NCBI RefSeq assembly: GCF_900119825.1
Contig: NZ_FPKR01000001.1
Coordinates: forward strand, 310,001-374,000
Origin: Chitinimonas taiwanensis DSM 18899
Lineage (GTDB): Bacteria > Pseudomonadota > Gammaproteobacteria > Burkholderiales > Chitinimonadaceae
Reading direction: 5' to 3'
DNA: 64,000 nucleotides
Each line of letters starts with the position of its first letter. The stretch's first letter is position 1. The translations under genes were made by a program, and so were the position numbers. The notes under the pieces were generated by a model that was not told the origin of the DNA, searched no databases, and saw nothing but the letters and a program-made list of their open reading frames with translations. Shown here piece by piece: positions 45,556-53,885 of the stretch.

Positions 45556-45678
45556 AGATGTCTGGCGCCACCGCCCCCAGCGGCTGGCGCTGCATCCCTA
45601 TGGCCGCCTTGCCCGCATGGGCAGGGTGTGCTGCGCCCTGAACGCTTCTTTGCCATCCATCCGACAAGGAGCGTTTGC

Positions 45679-46344
45679 ATGAAATCGTTTCAACACTACT
45701 TTGCCAGTACCACGGCACACAGCCGTATCGAAGCCAGCCTGGAAGCCTTGCGCCAAGGGCGTGGCATGATCCTGCTCGACGATGCCGAGCGCGAGGACGA
45801 AGCCGATCTGATCTTCGCTGCGGCGCGCATCGACACGGCCGGCATGGCCAGGCTGATCCGCGACTGCAGCGGTATCGTCTGCCTATGCCTGCCGGGCCAG
45901 GCGATTGACGCCCTCGGCCTTCCGGCCATGGTCAGCCATAACCAGAGCCGGCATGGCACGGCTTTCACCGTCTCGATCGAGGCCCGCAGTGGGGTCAGCA
46001 CCGGGGTCTCGGCTCAGGACAGACTGACCACGGTGCGCGCTGCACTCAGCGGCCAGCCGGATGCCATCGTCAGCCCCGGCCATGTATTTCCGCTGCGCGC
46101 CCAGGACGGCGGTGTGCTGGCGCGGCGCGGACATACCGAGGGCAGCGTTGACCTGGCGCGTCTGGCTGGCTTGCCGGCGGCAGGCCTGCTGTGCGAGCTG
46201 ACCAATCCGGATGGCAGCATGATGCGTGGCGAGGCGCTGATCGCCTATGCCACGCTGCATGCGCTGCCGCTGGCCAGCATCGAGGACCTGGTGCAGTGGC
46301 GCCAGCAGCATGAAGTCCAGCGCGAACAGGCAGTGCCAGCCTGA
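45679..46344 (+). CDS. ribB: 3,4-dihydroxy-2-butanone 4-phosphate synthase
   Basis: 221 residues from the ATG at 45679 ([16 protein letters not shown]). Converts ribulose 5-phosphate to the four-carbon unit for riboflavin. Motifs: [17 protein letters not shown] (substrate/metal acidic loop), [19 protein letters not shown], and [17 protein letters not shown]. No GTP cyclohydrolase II domain, so it is the stand-alone RibB type. Controlled by the FMN riboswitch just upstream, which suggests this copy is the dedicated, feedback-regulated one. Confidence 0.95.
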   Translation: MKSFQHYFASTTAHSRIEASLEALRQGRGMILLDDAEREDEADLIFAAARIDTAGMARLIRDCSGIVCLCLPGQAIDALGLPAMVSHNQSRHGTAFTVSIEARSGVSTGVSAQDRLTTVRAALSGQPDAIVSPGHVFPLRAQDGGVLARRGHTEGSVDLARLAGLPAAGLLCELTNPDGSMMRGEALIAYATLHALPLASIEDLVQWRQQHEVQREQAVPA

Positions 46345-46356
46345 TTGCGCCAGCAG

Positions 46357-46382
46357 AAACGGGGCCTGCGGGCCCCGTTTTT
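46357..46382. terminator. Terminator after ribB
   Basis: AAACGGGGCC / GGCCCCGTTT, loop TGCG, then TT; also placed to stop the convergent COG0523 gene. Confidence 0.88.
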
Positions 46383-46386
46383 GCGG

Positions 46387-47466
46387 CTAGTTGCCCTGGG
46401 CTGAGGTACTTGGCGTTGGCGGCAGGATGCAGGCCAGCATGGCCGTTTCGAAGCCATGCCAGTCCGGCACGTCCCCGCTCACGATCAGCTCGGCGCGCGA
46501 ATCGCGCCGCCAGGCAATCTCCACTGCGCTGGCCTCATTCCCTACCCAGTTGAACAACAGCCAGCCATGGTCGGTATGAAACACGCCCTTGGCACGCTGT
46601 ACCGGCAATAGGCCCAGGGTGCTGTGCGCATGCAGGCGCTGGAATAGCTCGGCCAGCTGCTGGGCAGAAAAGCGCACTTCCGGTGCCCAGACCCAACCGC
46701 GGCTGGCCTGGCCGGGTTCTGTGTGGTCTTTCACCACCCAGCCTTCGCCTGCTACATCGCCAGGCGACATCTGGCTGCGCTCGCTGGCGGAGGATGCCTG
46801 GCGCGTTGAGCGGGCCCTGTGGCGCAGCTCGCTAGCCGGCGTCTGCGGCGCCGGTATCTCGCCCCGCAAATCCAACAGCCCCAGCTCGAACTCCCCCTGG
46901 CTGGTGGTCTGCACGGCCAGCTTGGGCGGGTACATGCCGCGCGCCATGGCCATGAAGTGGTCGACCTCGGCCGCATCGGCGCGGTCGCATTTATTCGCGA
47001 TCAGCACATCGGCTAGGGTGATCTGCTCGCGCCAGATTTCGTGGCTGGTGTAGCGCGTATCGTTGAGCTGGCGCGGGTCGACGAGGGTGATGGTGGCGCG
47101 CACATCGAGTGCGGCGGCCAGATAGGGGTCGCGCAGCACATCGATGATGCCGGACGGGTGGCCGAGACCCGAGGGTTCGATGATCAGCCGGTCGGGGCGG
47201 CGCTCGCGCAAGAGCTTGGTCAGGCTCACGCGCAGCATGGGGCTGGTGGTGCAGCAGATGCAGCCACCGGGCACTTCGACCACATTGAGCTGCGCGCTGG
47301 CGCTGCTGATGGCGGCACCATCGATGCCGACCTCGCCGAACTCATTGACCAGCACGGCCCAGTATTGCTCGGCGGGCTTATTGGCCAGGAGGCGGCGGAT
47401 GGCGGTGGTCTTGCCCACGCCAAGGAAGCCGGTGATCAGGTTCACCGGGACTTTTTGCTTATTCAT
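46387..47466 (-). CDS. COG0523-family GTPase (CobW/YjiA-like metallochaperone)
   Basis: 359 residues from the ATG at 47466 (MNKQKVPVNLITGFLGVGKT), which overlaps the ParA-like stop (ATGA). Walker A GFLGVGKTTAIRRL, the metal-binding CxCC motif in PGGCICCTTSPM, and NKCDRAD are diagnostic. The C-terminal CobW_C domain (HSTLGLLPVQRAKGVFHT) is present. These proteins deliver zinc or cobalt to targets; a Zur-linked zinc role is possible but no Zur box was looked for successfully. The middle contains a Ser/Arg-rich insertion (residues ~210-245). Confidence 0.92.
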   Translation of the reverse strand: MNKQKVPVNLITGFLGVGKTTAIRRLLANKPAEQYWAVLVNEFGEVGIDGAAISSASAQLNVVEVPGGCICCTTSPMLRVSLTKLLRERRPDRLIIEPSGLGHPSGIIDVLRDPYLAAALDVRATITLVDPRQLNDTRYTSHEIWREQITLADVLIANKCDRADAAEVDHFMAMARGMYPPKLAVQTTSQGEFELGLLDLRGEIPAPQTPASELRHRARSTRQASSASERSQMSPGDVAGEGWVVKDHTEPGQASRGWVWAPEVRFSAQQLAELFQRLHAHSTLGLLPVQRAKGVFHTDHGWLLFNWVGNEASAVEIAWRRDSRAELIVSGDVPDWHGFETAMLACILPPTPSTSAQGN

Positions 47467-48089
47467 GTGTCCAGCCAGTCCAGTATCGGCTGCCATTGTT
47501 CCAGATCGCGCGCCACGCGGGGCTTGGGCAGGTCGAACAGGCCAAGTCCGCGCGGCAGGGTCTGCAGATAGTACTGGGTGTCGCGCAGGCAGCTGAGCAC
47601 CGGCAGCTCGAATTCGGCCAGGAAGTCGACCAGCTGCTGGCTGGCGCGCGTATGGGCCTTCACGCGCACGCCGACCACGCCGACCTGCACCTTGCCTTTG
47701 CGCACCTGCTTTTCCTCGGCCAGGCGCGCGAAGAAATCGCGGCTGGCCCACATATCGAAGCTGGAGGGCTGCACCGGCACCAGGATATGGTCAGACAGCT
47801 TGAGTGCGGCTTCCAGCTTCTTGCCGCGCAAGCCGGCCGGCGTGTCCAGAATCGCCAGCTCGCTGCCCTTGGGCGGCTTGGCGAGGCCCTCGTCCTCGCT
47901 GGCATCCCAGTGGTGTATGCGGGGAAAGCTGGCCGAGCGTAGGCTCAGCCAGTAGGCGGCCGATTGTTGGCGGTCAATGTCGCCGAGTACTACGGCACGG
48001 CCCTGCCAGGCGAAATGGCTGGCCAGATTGGTGGCCAGCGTGGACTTGCCCGCCCCGCCCTTGGGGTTGGCGATCAGAATGGTTTGCAT
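47463..48089 (-). CDS. ParA/MinD-family ATPase without a ParB partner
   Basis: 208 residues. Deviant Walker A KGGAGKSTLATNLASHF at the N-terminus, GDIDRQQSA (Walker A' region) and Walker B LAILDTPAG. The short length and absence of an N-terminal DNA-binding extension mark it as an orphan ParA-like positioning or regulatory ATPase rather than the chromosome-partitioning protein, and no parB is adjacent. Overlaps the COG0523 gene. Confidence 0.88.
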   Translation of the reverse strand: MQTILIANPKGGAGKSTLATNLASHFAWQGRAVVLGDIDRQQSAAYWLSLRSASFPRIHHWDASEDEGLAKPPKGSELAILDTPAGLRGKKLEAALKLSDHILVPVQPSSFDMWASRDFFARLAEEKQVRKGKVQVGVVGVRVKAHTRASQQLVDFLAEFELPVLSCLRDTQYYLQTLPRGLGLFDLPKPRVARDLEQWQPILDWLDT

Positions 48090-48153
48090 GGGCGACCCTT
48101 GCAGGAAGGCATCCGGGTCGCCGACGGGCGACCCAGGCTAGTCGCGCATCCTA

Positions 48154-49440
48154 TCAGGGCCGTTCCAGAATCGCCGCAATCCCCATCCCGCCGGCCGTGC
48201 ACACCGAGATCAGTCCGCGTCCGCTGCCGCGTTGCGCCAGCAGCTTGGCCAGGGTGGCGACGATGCGGGTGCCGGTGGCGGCAAACGGGTGACCGACGGC
48301 CAACGAGCTGCCCACCACATTGAGTTTGGTCGGGTCGATGGCACCGAGCGGCGCATCCAGGCCGAGCCGATCACGGCAATAATCAGCCGACTCCCAGGCG
48401 CGCAAGGTGCACAGAACCTGGGCGGCGAAGGCTTCGTGAATCTCGTAGAAATCGAAGTCCTGCAGGGTGAGATTGGCGTCTTTCAGCAAACGCGCCACTG
48501 CCACAGTCGGCGCCATCAGCAGGCCTTCACCGGCCACGAAATCCACCGAGGCGGTCTTGGCATAGGTCAGGTAGGCGAGCACCGGCAGGCCGCGTTCGCG
48601 CGCCCAGTCTTCACTGGCCAGCAGCACGGCCGAAGCGCCATCGGTGAGCGGGGTGCTATTGCCGGCGGTCAGCGTGCCTTGGCCCGATTCGCGGTCGAAG
48701 GCGGGCTTGAGGGTAGCCAGCTTCTCCAGCGTGCTGTCGGCGCGCAGATGGTTGTCGCGCGTCACGCCGGCAAACGGCACCAGCAGGTCGTCGAAGAAAC
48801 CATCGGCATAGGCGGCGGCGGCTTTTTTATGGCTTTCGTAGGCGAGCTGGTCCTGCTCGGCCCGGCCGATCTGCCACTGCTTGGCCATGATTTCGCAATG
48901 CTGGCCCATCGACATCTTGGTGCGTGGTTCGCCGGCATTGGGCGAGGCGGGCTTCAGTTCGCGCAGGCGAAAACCCTTGAAGGCGGCCAGACGCTCACCC
49001 AGGCTCTTGGCATTCGCCAGCTTGATCAGGCGCTTGGCAAAGTGGCTGCCGAAGACGATGGGCGCGTCCGAGGTAGTGTCGGAGCCGGCGGCAATCGCGC
49101 TGTCGATCTGGCCGGTGGCGATCTTGCCACCCAGCTGGGCTAGCGCCTGCAGGCTGGTGCCGCAGGCCATCTGCACCGTGTAGGCGCTAGTTAGGGGCGA
49201 GAGCTTGCTGGACAACACGGCCTCGCGCGCCAGATTCCAGTCCTTGGAATGCGAGATCACCGCGCCGGCGCCGACTTCGCCGATCTCCACCCCGGCCAGG
49301 CCGAACTTGTCCGCCAGGCCGTTCAGTGCCGCGGTCAGCATGCTCAGATTGCTCTCATCCTGGTACAGGGTATTGGAGCGGCAGAAGGGAATACGGCTGC
49401 CGCCGATGATGGCAACGCGGCGCAGGGTGGTGGGGGACAT
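48154..49440 (-). CDS. Acetyl-CoA C-acyltransferase (thiolase), FadI-like
   Basis: 428 residues from the ATG at 49440 (MSPTTLRRVAIIGGSRIPFC); the frame is open 25 codons further but that part lacks family sequence. The nucleophile is in YTVQMACGTSLQALAQ, the second active-site histidine in YEIHEAFAAQ, and the acid/base cysteine in SVCTAGGMGIA. The N-terminal GSRIPFCRSNTLY and length are closest to FadI-type thiolases of fatty-acid degradation. No fadJ partner adjacent. Last gene before the TetR regulator. Confidence 0.92.
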   Translation of the reverse strand: MSPTTLRRVAIIGGSRIPFCRSNTLYQDESNLSMLTAALNGLADKFGLAGVEIGEVGAGAVISHSKDWNLAREAVLSSKLSPLTSAYTVQMACGTSLQALAQLGGKIATGQIDSAIAAGSDTTSDAPIVFGSHFAKRLIKLANAKSLGERLAAFKGFRLRELKPASPNAGEPRTKMSMGQHCEIMAKQWQIGRAEQDQLAYESHKKAAAAYADGFFDDLLVPFAGVTRDNHLRADSTLEKLATLKPAFDRESGQGTLTAGNSTPLTDGASAVLLASEDWARERGLPVLAYLTYAKTASVDFVAGEGLLMAPTVAVARLLKDANLTLQDFDFYEIHEAFAAQVLCTLRAWESADYCRDRLGLDAPLGAIDPTKLNVVGSSLAVGHPFAATGTRIVATLAKLLAQRGSGRGLISVCTAGGMGIAAILERP

Positions 49441-49569
49441 GGCGCAGATCTCGGACAGAAAAACGCCAGTGTAGCGTGTCGAGCAACTGCTTGGTAACGC
49501 GTGCGGCGCAGCCACAGACCAGGCGGGCGGCTTGGCTCAGCCATGCAGCCGAGATGGGGCGCGTCGAGG

Positions 49570-50175
49570 TTATGGCTGGCCCGCACTGTCTGTGCTGGTG
49601 GTCGCAGCCGGCGTCAGTACGGTGAGGATCTCCTCACGGCAAACCACCAGAATTTCGTCGGCCAGCGCTGAATCGTCCGGGCAAGCGCGTGACAGGACGA
49701 TGGCGCCGACCGCGTGGGCGAGTAGATTGAGTGACTTGGCGCGTGCCTGCCTTGCATCCGCGCTGTCCGCTGCGGCGCCGTCGCGGTTCAAGGCCGCCAG
49801 CAAGTTCTCGATGCCGGCCGCAAATTCGGCGCGAACTGCCACCGGCTGGCGTGCGGCATCCCCGCCCAGTGCCGCCATCGTGCAGCCGATTGCGCGGGCG
49901 TCGCGGTGCTGGCGCGAGAGATAGGCGCGCACAAAATCCACCCGGTTCATGTCGGTCGTCAGCGCCGTAGTCTGCGCGATGCCGCAGGCGGCGGACTCCG
50001 CCATCAGGTCGGCCTTGGAACCAAAGTGCTTGTAAAAGCCGCCGTGGGTGAAGCCGGCAGCCGCCATCAGGTCGGCGACGCCGACGCCGTCATAGCCGCG
50101 CTCGCGGAACAGTGAAGACGCGGTTGCAACGATATGCGCGCGGTTCGCCTGTGCTTGTGCCTTGCTGACCTTCAT
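49570..50175 (-). CDS. TetR-family transcriptional regulator
   Basis: 201 residues from the ATG at 50175 (MKVSKAQAQANRAHIVATAS). The HTH is ERGYDGVGVADLMAAAGFTHGGFYKHFGSK (split over residues ~20-50). The C-terminal ligand domain is typical. Divergent from the hydrolase/DUF2147/oxidoreductase operon, with an A/T-rich gap of about 260 bases carrying a 7+7 palindrome, so it probably represses that operon and itself. Confidence 0.9.
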   Translation of the reverse strand: MKVSKAQAQANRAHIVATASSLFRERGYDGVGVADLMAAAGFTHGGFYKHFGSKADLMAESAACGIAQTTALTTDMNRVDFVRAYLSRQHRDARAIGCTMAALGGDAARQPVAVRAEFAAGIENLLAALNRDGAAADSADARQARAKSLNLLAHAVGAIVLSRACPDDSALADEILVVCREEILTVLTPAATTSTDSAGQP

Positions 50176-50221
50176 CGTGTGACACCTGTTTGCTCGCTTT
50201 GCCAGAAGCAAACACTATACA

Positions 50222-50241
50222 TTGATGTCAATCAACATCAA
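50222..50241. promoter_or_regulatory. Candidate TetR operator
   Basis: TTGATGT-CAATCA-ACATCAA is a perfect 7-bp inverted repeat with a 6-base spacer, in the A/T-rich divergent region; a partial second copy (TTGACGTGATTGATTATG) follows at about 50247-50264. Confidence 0.55.
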
Positions 50242-50437
50242 AAAGATTGACGTGATTGATTATGATCATCATCATTGAGGCGACTTAGTTGAAAGGGCCT
50301 TGATACCTAACCCAGACACTTCCTCCTGCAGGCCATTCAGTGCCTGGTCGAGTGAAGCGCTGTGCGTGCGGGCAAGCCAGCCTTTGACCTTTATGCATGA
50401 GCCGCAGGGCCATGCACTCAAGAGACCGAATACCGCT

Positions 50438-51301
50438 ATGAGCGCTTACCAGCCAGATTCCCCGCCGCCCACGTCCTATGCCCATGCGCCGACCCAAATC
50501 ATCCAGGCCGCCGGTACCCACTTTGCCTATCGCGAGCTGGGCCCGCAGGGCGGCACGCCGCTGTTATTGCTTAACCACTGGGGGGCCGTACTCGACAACT
50601 TCGACCCACGCATCGTGGATGGTCTGGCAAGCAAGCAGCGTGTGATTGCCGTCGACTACCGTGGGATAGGCTTGTCCGGCGGTGTCGCGCCCCGCAGTGT
50701 GGACGAGATGGCGCGCGATACCATCGCGCTCATCCAGGCGCAGGGTGTTGCGCAGGTCGATCTGCTCGGTTTCTCGCTTGGTGGCTTCGTGGCCCAGGAC
50801 GTGGTGCTGAAAGCGCCCGAACTCGTGCGCAAGCTCATCCTCACCGGTACCGGCCCCGCCGGCGGCCAGGGCATCGATCGTGTTGGGGCCATATCCTGGC
50901 CACTGATGCTGAAGGGCCTGCTGACGCTGTGCGACCCCAAGACCTATCTGTTTTTCACCGCTACGACTGAGGGTCGGCAAGCCGCGCGTGCCTTTCTGCA
51001 GCGCTTGAAAGAGCGCAAGACCGGTCGCGACAAGGGCCCCACCCCGCGCGCCTTCCTGCGCCAACTGCGGGCGATTGAAGGCTGGGGGCGACAGGCGCCG
51101 CAAGACCTCTCCCGTCTGCACTTGCCGGTACTGATCGCCAACGGCGACCAGGACATCATGGTGCCCACTGCGCTCAGCCACGATATGGCGCGCCGCATTC
51201 CCCATGCACAACTCCTGATCTACCCAGATGCAGGTCATGGCGGCATCTTTCAGTACCACGCCGACTTTGTGTCCAAGGCCTTGGCCTTTTTAGCGGAGTA
51301 A
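50438..51301 (+). CDS. Alpha/beta-hydrolase
   Basis: 287 residues from the ATG at 50438 (MSAYQPDSPPPTSYAH). Motifs: NHWGAVLDNFDPR oxyanion area, DYRGIGLSGG, nucleophile LLGFSLGGFVAQ (G-F-S-L-G), aspartate in IANGDQDIMVP and histidine in DAGHGGIF. Such proteins next to TetR regulators and quinone oxidoreductases are common; the substrate is unknown (ester, or xenobiotic). First gene of the TetR-divergent operon. Confidence 0.9.
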   Translation: MSAYQPDSPPPTSYAHAPTQIIQAAGTHFAYRELGPQGGTPLLLLNHWGAVLDNFDPRIVDGLASKQRVIAVDYRGIGLSGGVAPRSVDEMARDTIALIQAQGVAQVDLLGFSLGGFVAQDVVLKAPELVRKLILTGTGPAGGQGIDRVGAISWPLMLKGLLTLCDPKTYLFFTATTEGRQAARAFLQRLKERKTGRDKGPTPRAFLRQLRAIEGWGRQAPQDLSRLHLPVLIANGDQDIMVPTALSHDMARRIPHAQLLIYPDAGHGGIFQYHADFVSKALAFLAE

Positions 51302-51304
51302 GTC

Positions 51305-51775
51305 ATGCAAGTATCGAAGCCCTTAGCCCTCCTGCGCCCCGCCCTGGGTGCCGGATGCGTGTGCCTGTTGCTTTCCGCGCCAGCCTGGTCTCAGACCACC
51401 TCGCCGGCAGGTTTGTGGAAGAACATTGACGATGCCAGCGGCAAGCCCAGGGCGTTGATCCGCATCACCGACACGCAAGGGATCTTGCAGGGACGGATTG
51501 AACGGGTATTTCCGGCCCCGGGCGAGGAATCGAATCCGAAATGTGTGAAATGCACAGGCGCCAACCGCGGCGCACCGGTTGTCGGCTTGCTCATCCTGAG
51601 CGGGCTGCGCAAGGACGGGGACGAGTATGTGGATGGTCAGATTCTTGACCCGGACAGCGGATCGACCTACCGCAGCAAGGTGAAGCTGCTGGAGGGGGGC
51701 GCCAAGCTCAGCGTGCGCGGCTACATCGGTATCCCTACCCTAGGACGAAGCCAGGTCTGGATCCGTCAAGAGTGA
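51305..51775 (+). CDS. DUF2147-family secreted protein
   Basis: 156 residues with a signal peptide (MQVSKPLALLRPALGAGCVC, cleavage near APAWSQ). The mature part SPAGLWKNIDDASGKPRALI and CVKCTGANRGAPVVGLLILSG, with the pair of cysteines, and YVDGQILDPDSGSTYRSKV are family-typical. Function not known; probably periplasmic or outer-membrane attached. Three bases after the hydrolase gene. Confidence 0.9.
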   Translation: MQVSKPLALLRPALGAGCVCLLLSAPAWSQTTSPAGLWKNIDDASGKPRALIRITDTQGILQGRIERVFPAPGEESNPKCVKCTGANRGAPVVGLLILSGLRKDGDEYVDGQILDPDSGSTYRSKVKLLEGGAKLSVRGYIGIPTLGRSQVWIRQE

Positions 51776-51835
51776 TAGTTACCTAGTATGAATGTGCTCC
51801 CCCCTCACCCATATCGCCCATCCAGTGAGAACACC

Positions 51836-52837
51836 ATGCAAGCATTTAGTATCGATCGTTACAGCAAGCAGGAAGTCGGTCGGATCACCGAAGTGCCGGT
51901 GCCGGAAGTCCGGGAGGATGAGGTGTTGGTCGAGATCCATGCGGCGAGTGTCAATCCACTCGATGCCAAGATCCGTAGCGGCGAGTTCAAGCTGGTGCTG
52001 CCGTATCGTCTGCCCCTGGTACTCGGCCACGATCTCGCAGGTACGGTGCGCAAAGTCGGTCCGCGCGTGACCCGGTTCAAGCCGGGAGATGCGGTCTTTG
52101 CGCGGGCCGATGACTTCCGGATCGGCAGCTTTGCCGAGTACCTCGCGGTCAAGGAGGCATCGCTTGCGCACAAGCCCGCCAACCTCAACATGGAAGAATC
52201 AGCATCCCTACCGCTGATCGCCCTGACGGCCTGGCAAGTTTTGGTCGAGCTTGCCCAGGTCAGACCAGGGCAGAAGGTGTTTATCCAGGCCGGCTCTGGC
52301 GGCGTGGGCACGGCGGCCATCCAACTGGCCAAACACCTGGGCGCATTCGTCGCAACGACAACCAGTACCAGCAATGTCGAGTGGGTGCAGGCGCTGGGCG
52401 CGGATCAGGTTATCGACTACCGGAAGCAGGACTTTGCCACCGTCTTACACGACTACGATGTGGTACTGAACAACCTGGGTAGCGAGGAGCTGGAGAAATC
52501 GCTGCAAGTTCTGAAGCCGGGCGGCCACCTCATTTCCATTTCCGGCCCACCCACGCCTGCGTTTGCCGCGGCACAGAGGCTGGCCTGGCCCTTGAAGCAA
52601 GTGCTGCGTTTGATCAGCTATGGCATCAGGAAGAAAGCCCAACGCCGCGGGGTCGCTTATTCCTTCCTCTTCATGCGTGCAGACGGCCAGCAGCTCAGGC
52701 AGATCGCGGCTTTGATCGAATTGGGGGCTATCCGGCCCATCGTTGATCGGGTATTTCCTCTGGACAAGACTGCCGATGCACTCGCCTATGTCGAGCAGGG
52801 TCGTGCCAAGGGCAAGGTGGTCATCAAGGTGAAGTAG
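51836..52837 (+). CDS. NAD(P)H-dependent quinone-oxidoreductase-type MDR protein
   Basis: 333 residues from the ATG at 51836 (MQAFSIDRYSKQEVGRITEV); a short upstream extension is less likely. Medium-chain dehydrogenase/reductase fold: VNPLDAKIRSGEF, LGHDLAGTVRKVGPRV, cofactor motif IQAGSGGVGTAAIQLAKHLG, and NLGSEELEKSLQVL. No zinc-ligand cysteines, so the QOR type. Last gene of the TetR-divergent operon. Probably detoxifies quinones or enals. Confidence 0.92.
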   Translation: MQAFSIDRYSKQEVGRITEVPVPEVREDEVLVEIHAASVNPLDAKIRSGEFKLVLPYRLPLVLGHDLAGTVRKVGPRVTRFKPGDAVFARADDFRIGSFAEYLAVKEASLAHKPANLNMEESASLPLIALTAWQVLVELAQVRPGQKVFIQAGSGGVGTAAIQLAKHLGAFVATTTSTSNVEWVQALGADQVIDYRKQDFATVLHDYDVVLNNLGSEELEKSLQVLKPGGHLISISGPPTPAFAAAQRLAWPLKQVLRLISYGIRKKAQRRGVAYSFLFMRADGQQLRQIAALIELGAIRPIVDRVFPLDKTADALAYVEQGRAKGKVVIKVK

Positions 52838-53042
52838 CAAGGCTTAAGCGGAGGGTGCGATACCTTGCCCCGCCAGCGTGGTCTTAGGCTTGGCGATATC
52901 CGAGCGCAGCACGTGCAGGGACGCCATCGTCGTGGCGATCGGCGCAGTGCCTAAGGCGGGGGGCTTGTGGGCGGAAGGTCTTGCTGAGGCAAGGCTTTGC
53001 GGCCTTGCTGGGATCGTCCAGACTGCGCTTGGAATAAGGCAG
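52838..53042. other. Intergenic gap before tRNA-Gly
   Basis: About 200 bases, no gene recognised; no strong hairpin or promoter is obvious. Confidence 0.4.
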
Positions 53043-53116
53043 TGGAGCGGGCGATGGGAATCGAACCCACGGCTCTAGCTTGGGAAGCTAGGGTATTACC
53101 ATTATACGACGCCCGC
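53043..53116 (-). tRNA. tRNA-Gly(CCC)
   Basis: Cloverleaf on minus: acceptor GCGGGCG/CGCCCGC, D-arm with TAATGGTAAT, anticodon stem CTAGC/GCTAG with loop TTCCCAA (anticodon CCC), T-arm GTGGG-TTCGATT-CCCAT, discriminator T and encoded CCA. It has U33 and a full acceptor stem, in contrast to the tRNA-like RNAs near 19.3 kb. Confidence 0.97.
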
Positions 53117-53242
53117 GAAGGCCGCCATTCTAGCCGCATGGCGGCGCCAGCGCCAAGCTTGGTGAGTTCCGGTAAAGTCGCGCCCGCACCGCCAGCGCGG
53201 TGCAGATAGACGAGACGATCTAGCTATTTCAGGGGGAAATCG

Positions 53243-53827
53243 ATGTCCGCGATCACTTTGCGTGCGGGGGCCAGCGTGCTGGCGGCCCTGCTTTCTGGCC
53301 TGGCCATGGCCGATGCACCGAGCGATATCCACTTTCTGGTCAGCGGCGGCTTTACTGCCGGCGGCGATAGGCTGACCACCGCCTTTTTCACCAATGGCAC
53401 CCAATCGGCTATCAAGGCGGGCGAGCGCCTGCAGCTGAATCTGGGCGCGCACTGGCAGCCGGCCAACTCGCCGTTCTCGGCCCAGCTCACCTACGGCTAT
53501 CACGCTGATTCGGCCGAGGGCGACAACGGCAAGATCACCTTCGACCGCTGGCCTGTGGAGCTGCTCGCCCACTACCACTGGCGCGAGCAGTTCTTCCTTG
53601 GCGGCGGCGTGCGCATGGCCACCCGCAGCAAGCTCACCTACTCGATCAATGGCCTGAAGCAGAACTATCCGCTTGATAGCGAGCCGGGCCTGGTGGGTGA
53701 GATTGGCTGGCAGCCGGTGCCGACGTTGAGCTTTGTGCTGCGTGGCGTCAGCGAGCGCTACAAGAGCGAGGACGGTGTGCGCTTTGATGGCGGCCACGTC
53801 GGCCTGTTTGGCCAGCTGGTGTTCTGA
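53243..53827 (+). CDS. Small outer-membrane beta-barrel-like protein
   Basis: 194 residues. Signal peptide MSAITLRAGASVLAALLSGL with cleavage near AMADA. Alternating polar/aromatic strands (FLVSGGFTAGGDRLTTAFF, LQLNLGAHWQ, SAQLTYGYHAD, VELLAHYHWREQFFLGGG, TLSFVLRGVSERY) and the terminal phenylalanine GQLVF fit an 8-stranded outer-membrane barrel. No family recognised. Single gene with its own terminator. Confidence 0.7.
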   Translation: MSAITLRAGASVLAALLSGLAMADAPSDIHFLVSGGFTAGGDRLTTAFFTNGTQSAIKAGERLQLNLGAHWQPANSPFSAQLTYGYHADSAEGDNGKITFDRWPVELLAHYHWREQFFLGGGVRMATRSKLTYSINGLKQNYPLDSEPGLVGEIGWQPVPTLSFVLRGVSERYKSEDGVRFDGGHVGLFGQLVF

Positions 53828-53852
53828 TTCACCCGGCATCTGTTCAAGCCAT

Positions 53853-53877
53853 AGCCCCGCCCAGGCGGGGCTTTTTC
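53853..53877. terminator. Terminator between the barrel protein and comM
   Basis: AGCCCCGCC / GGCGGGGCT stem followed by TTTTT. Confidence 0.9.
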
Positions 53878-53885
53878 ATGCCGGC

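Noticed and set aside
47463..48089. Chromosomal partition protein ParA for the parS sites
   Set aside because: Too short, no parB neighbour and in overlap with a COG0523 gene; treated as an orphan ParA-like ATPase.
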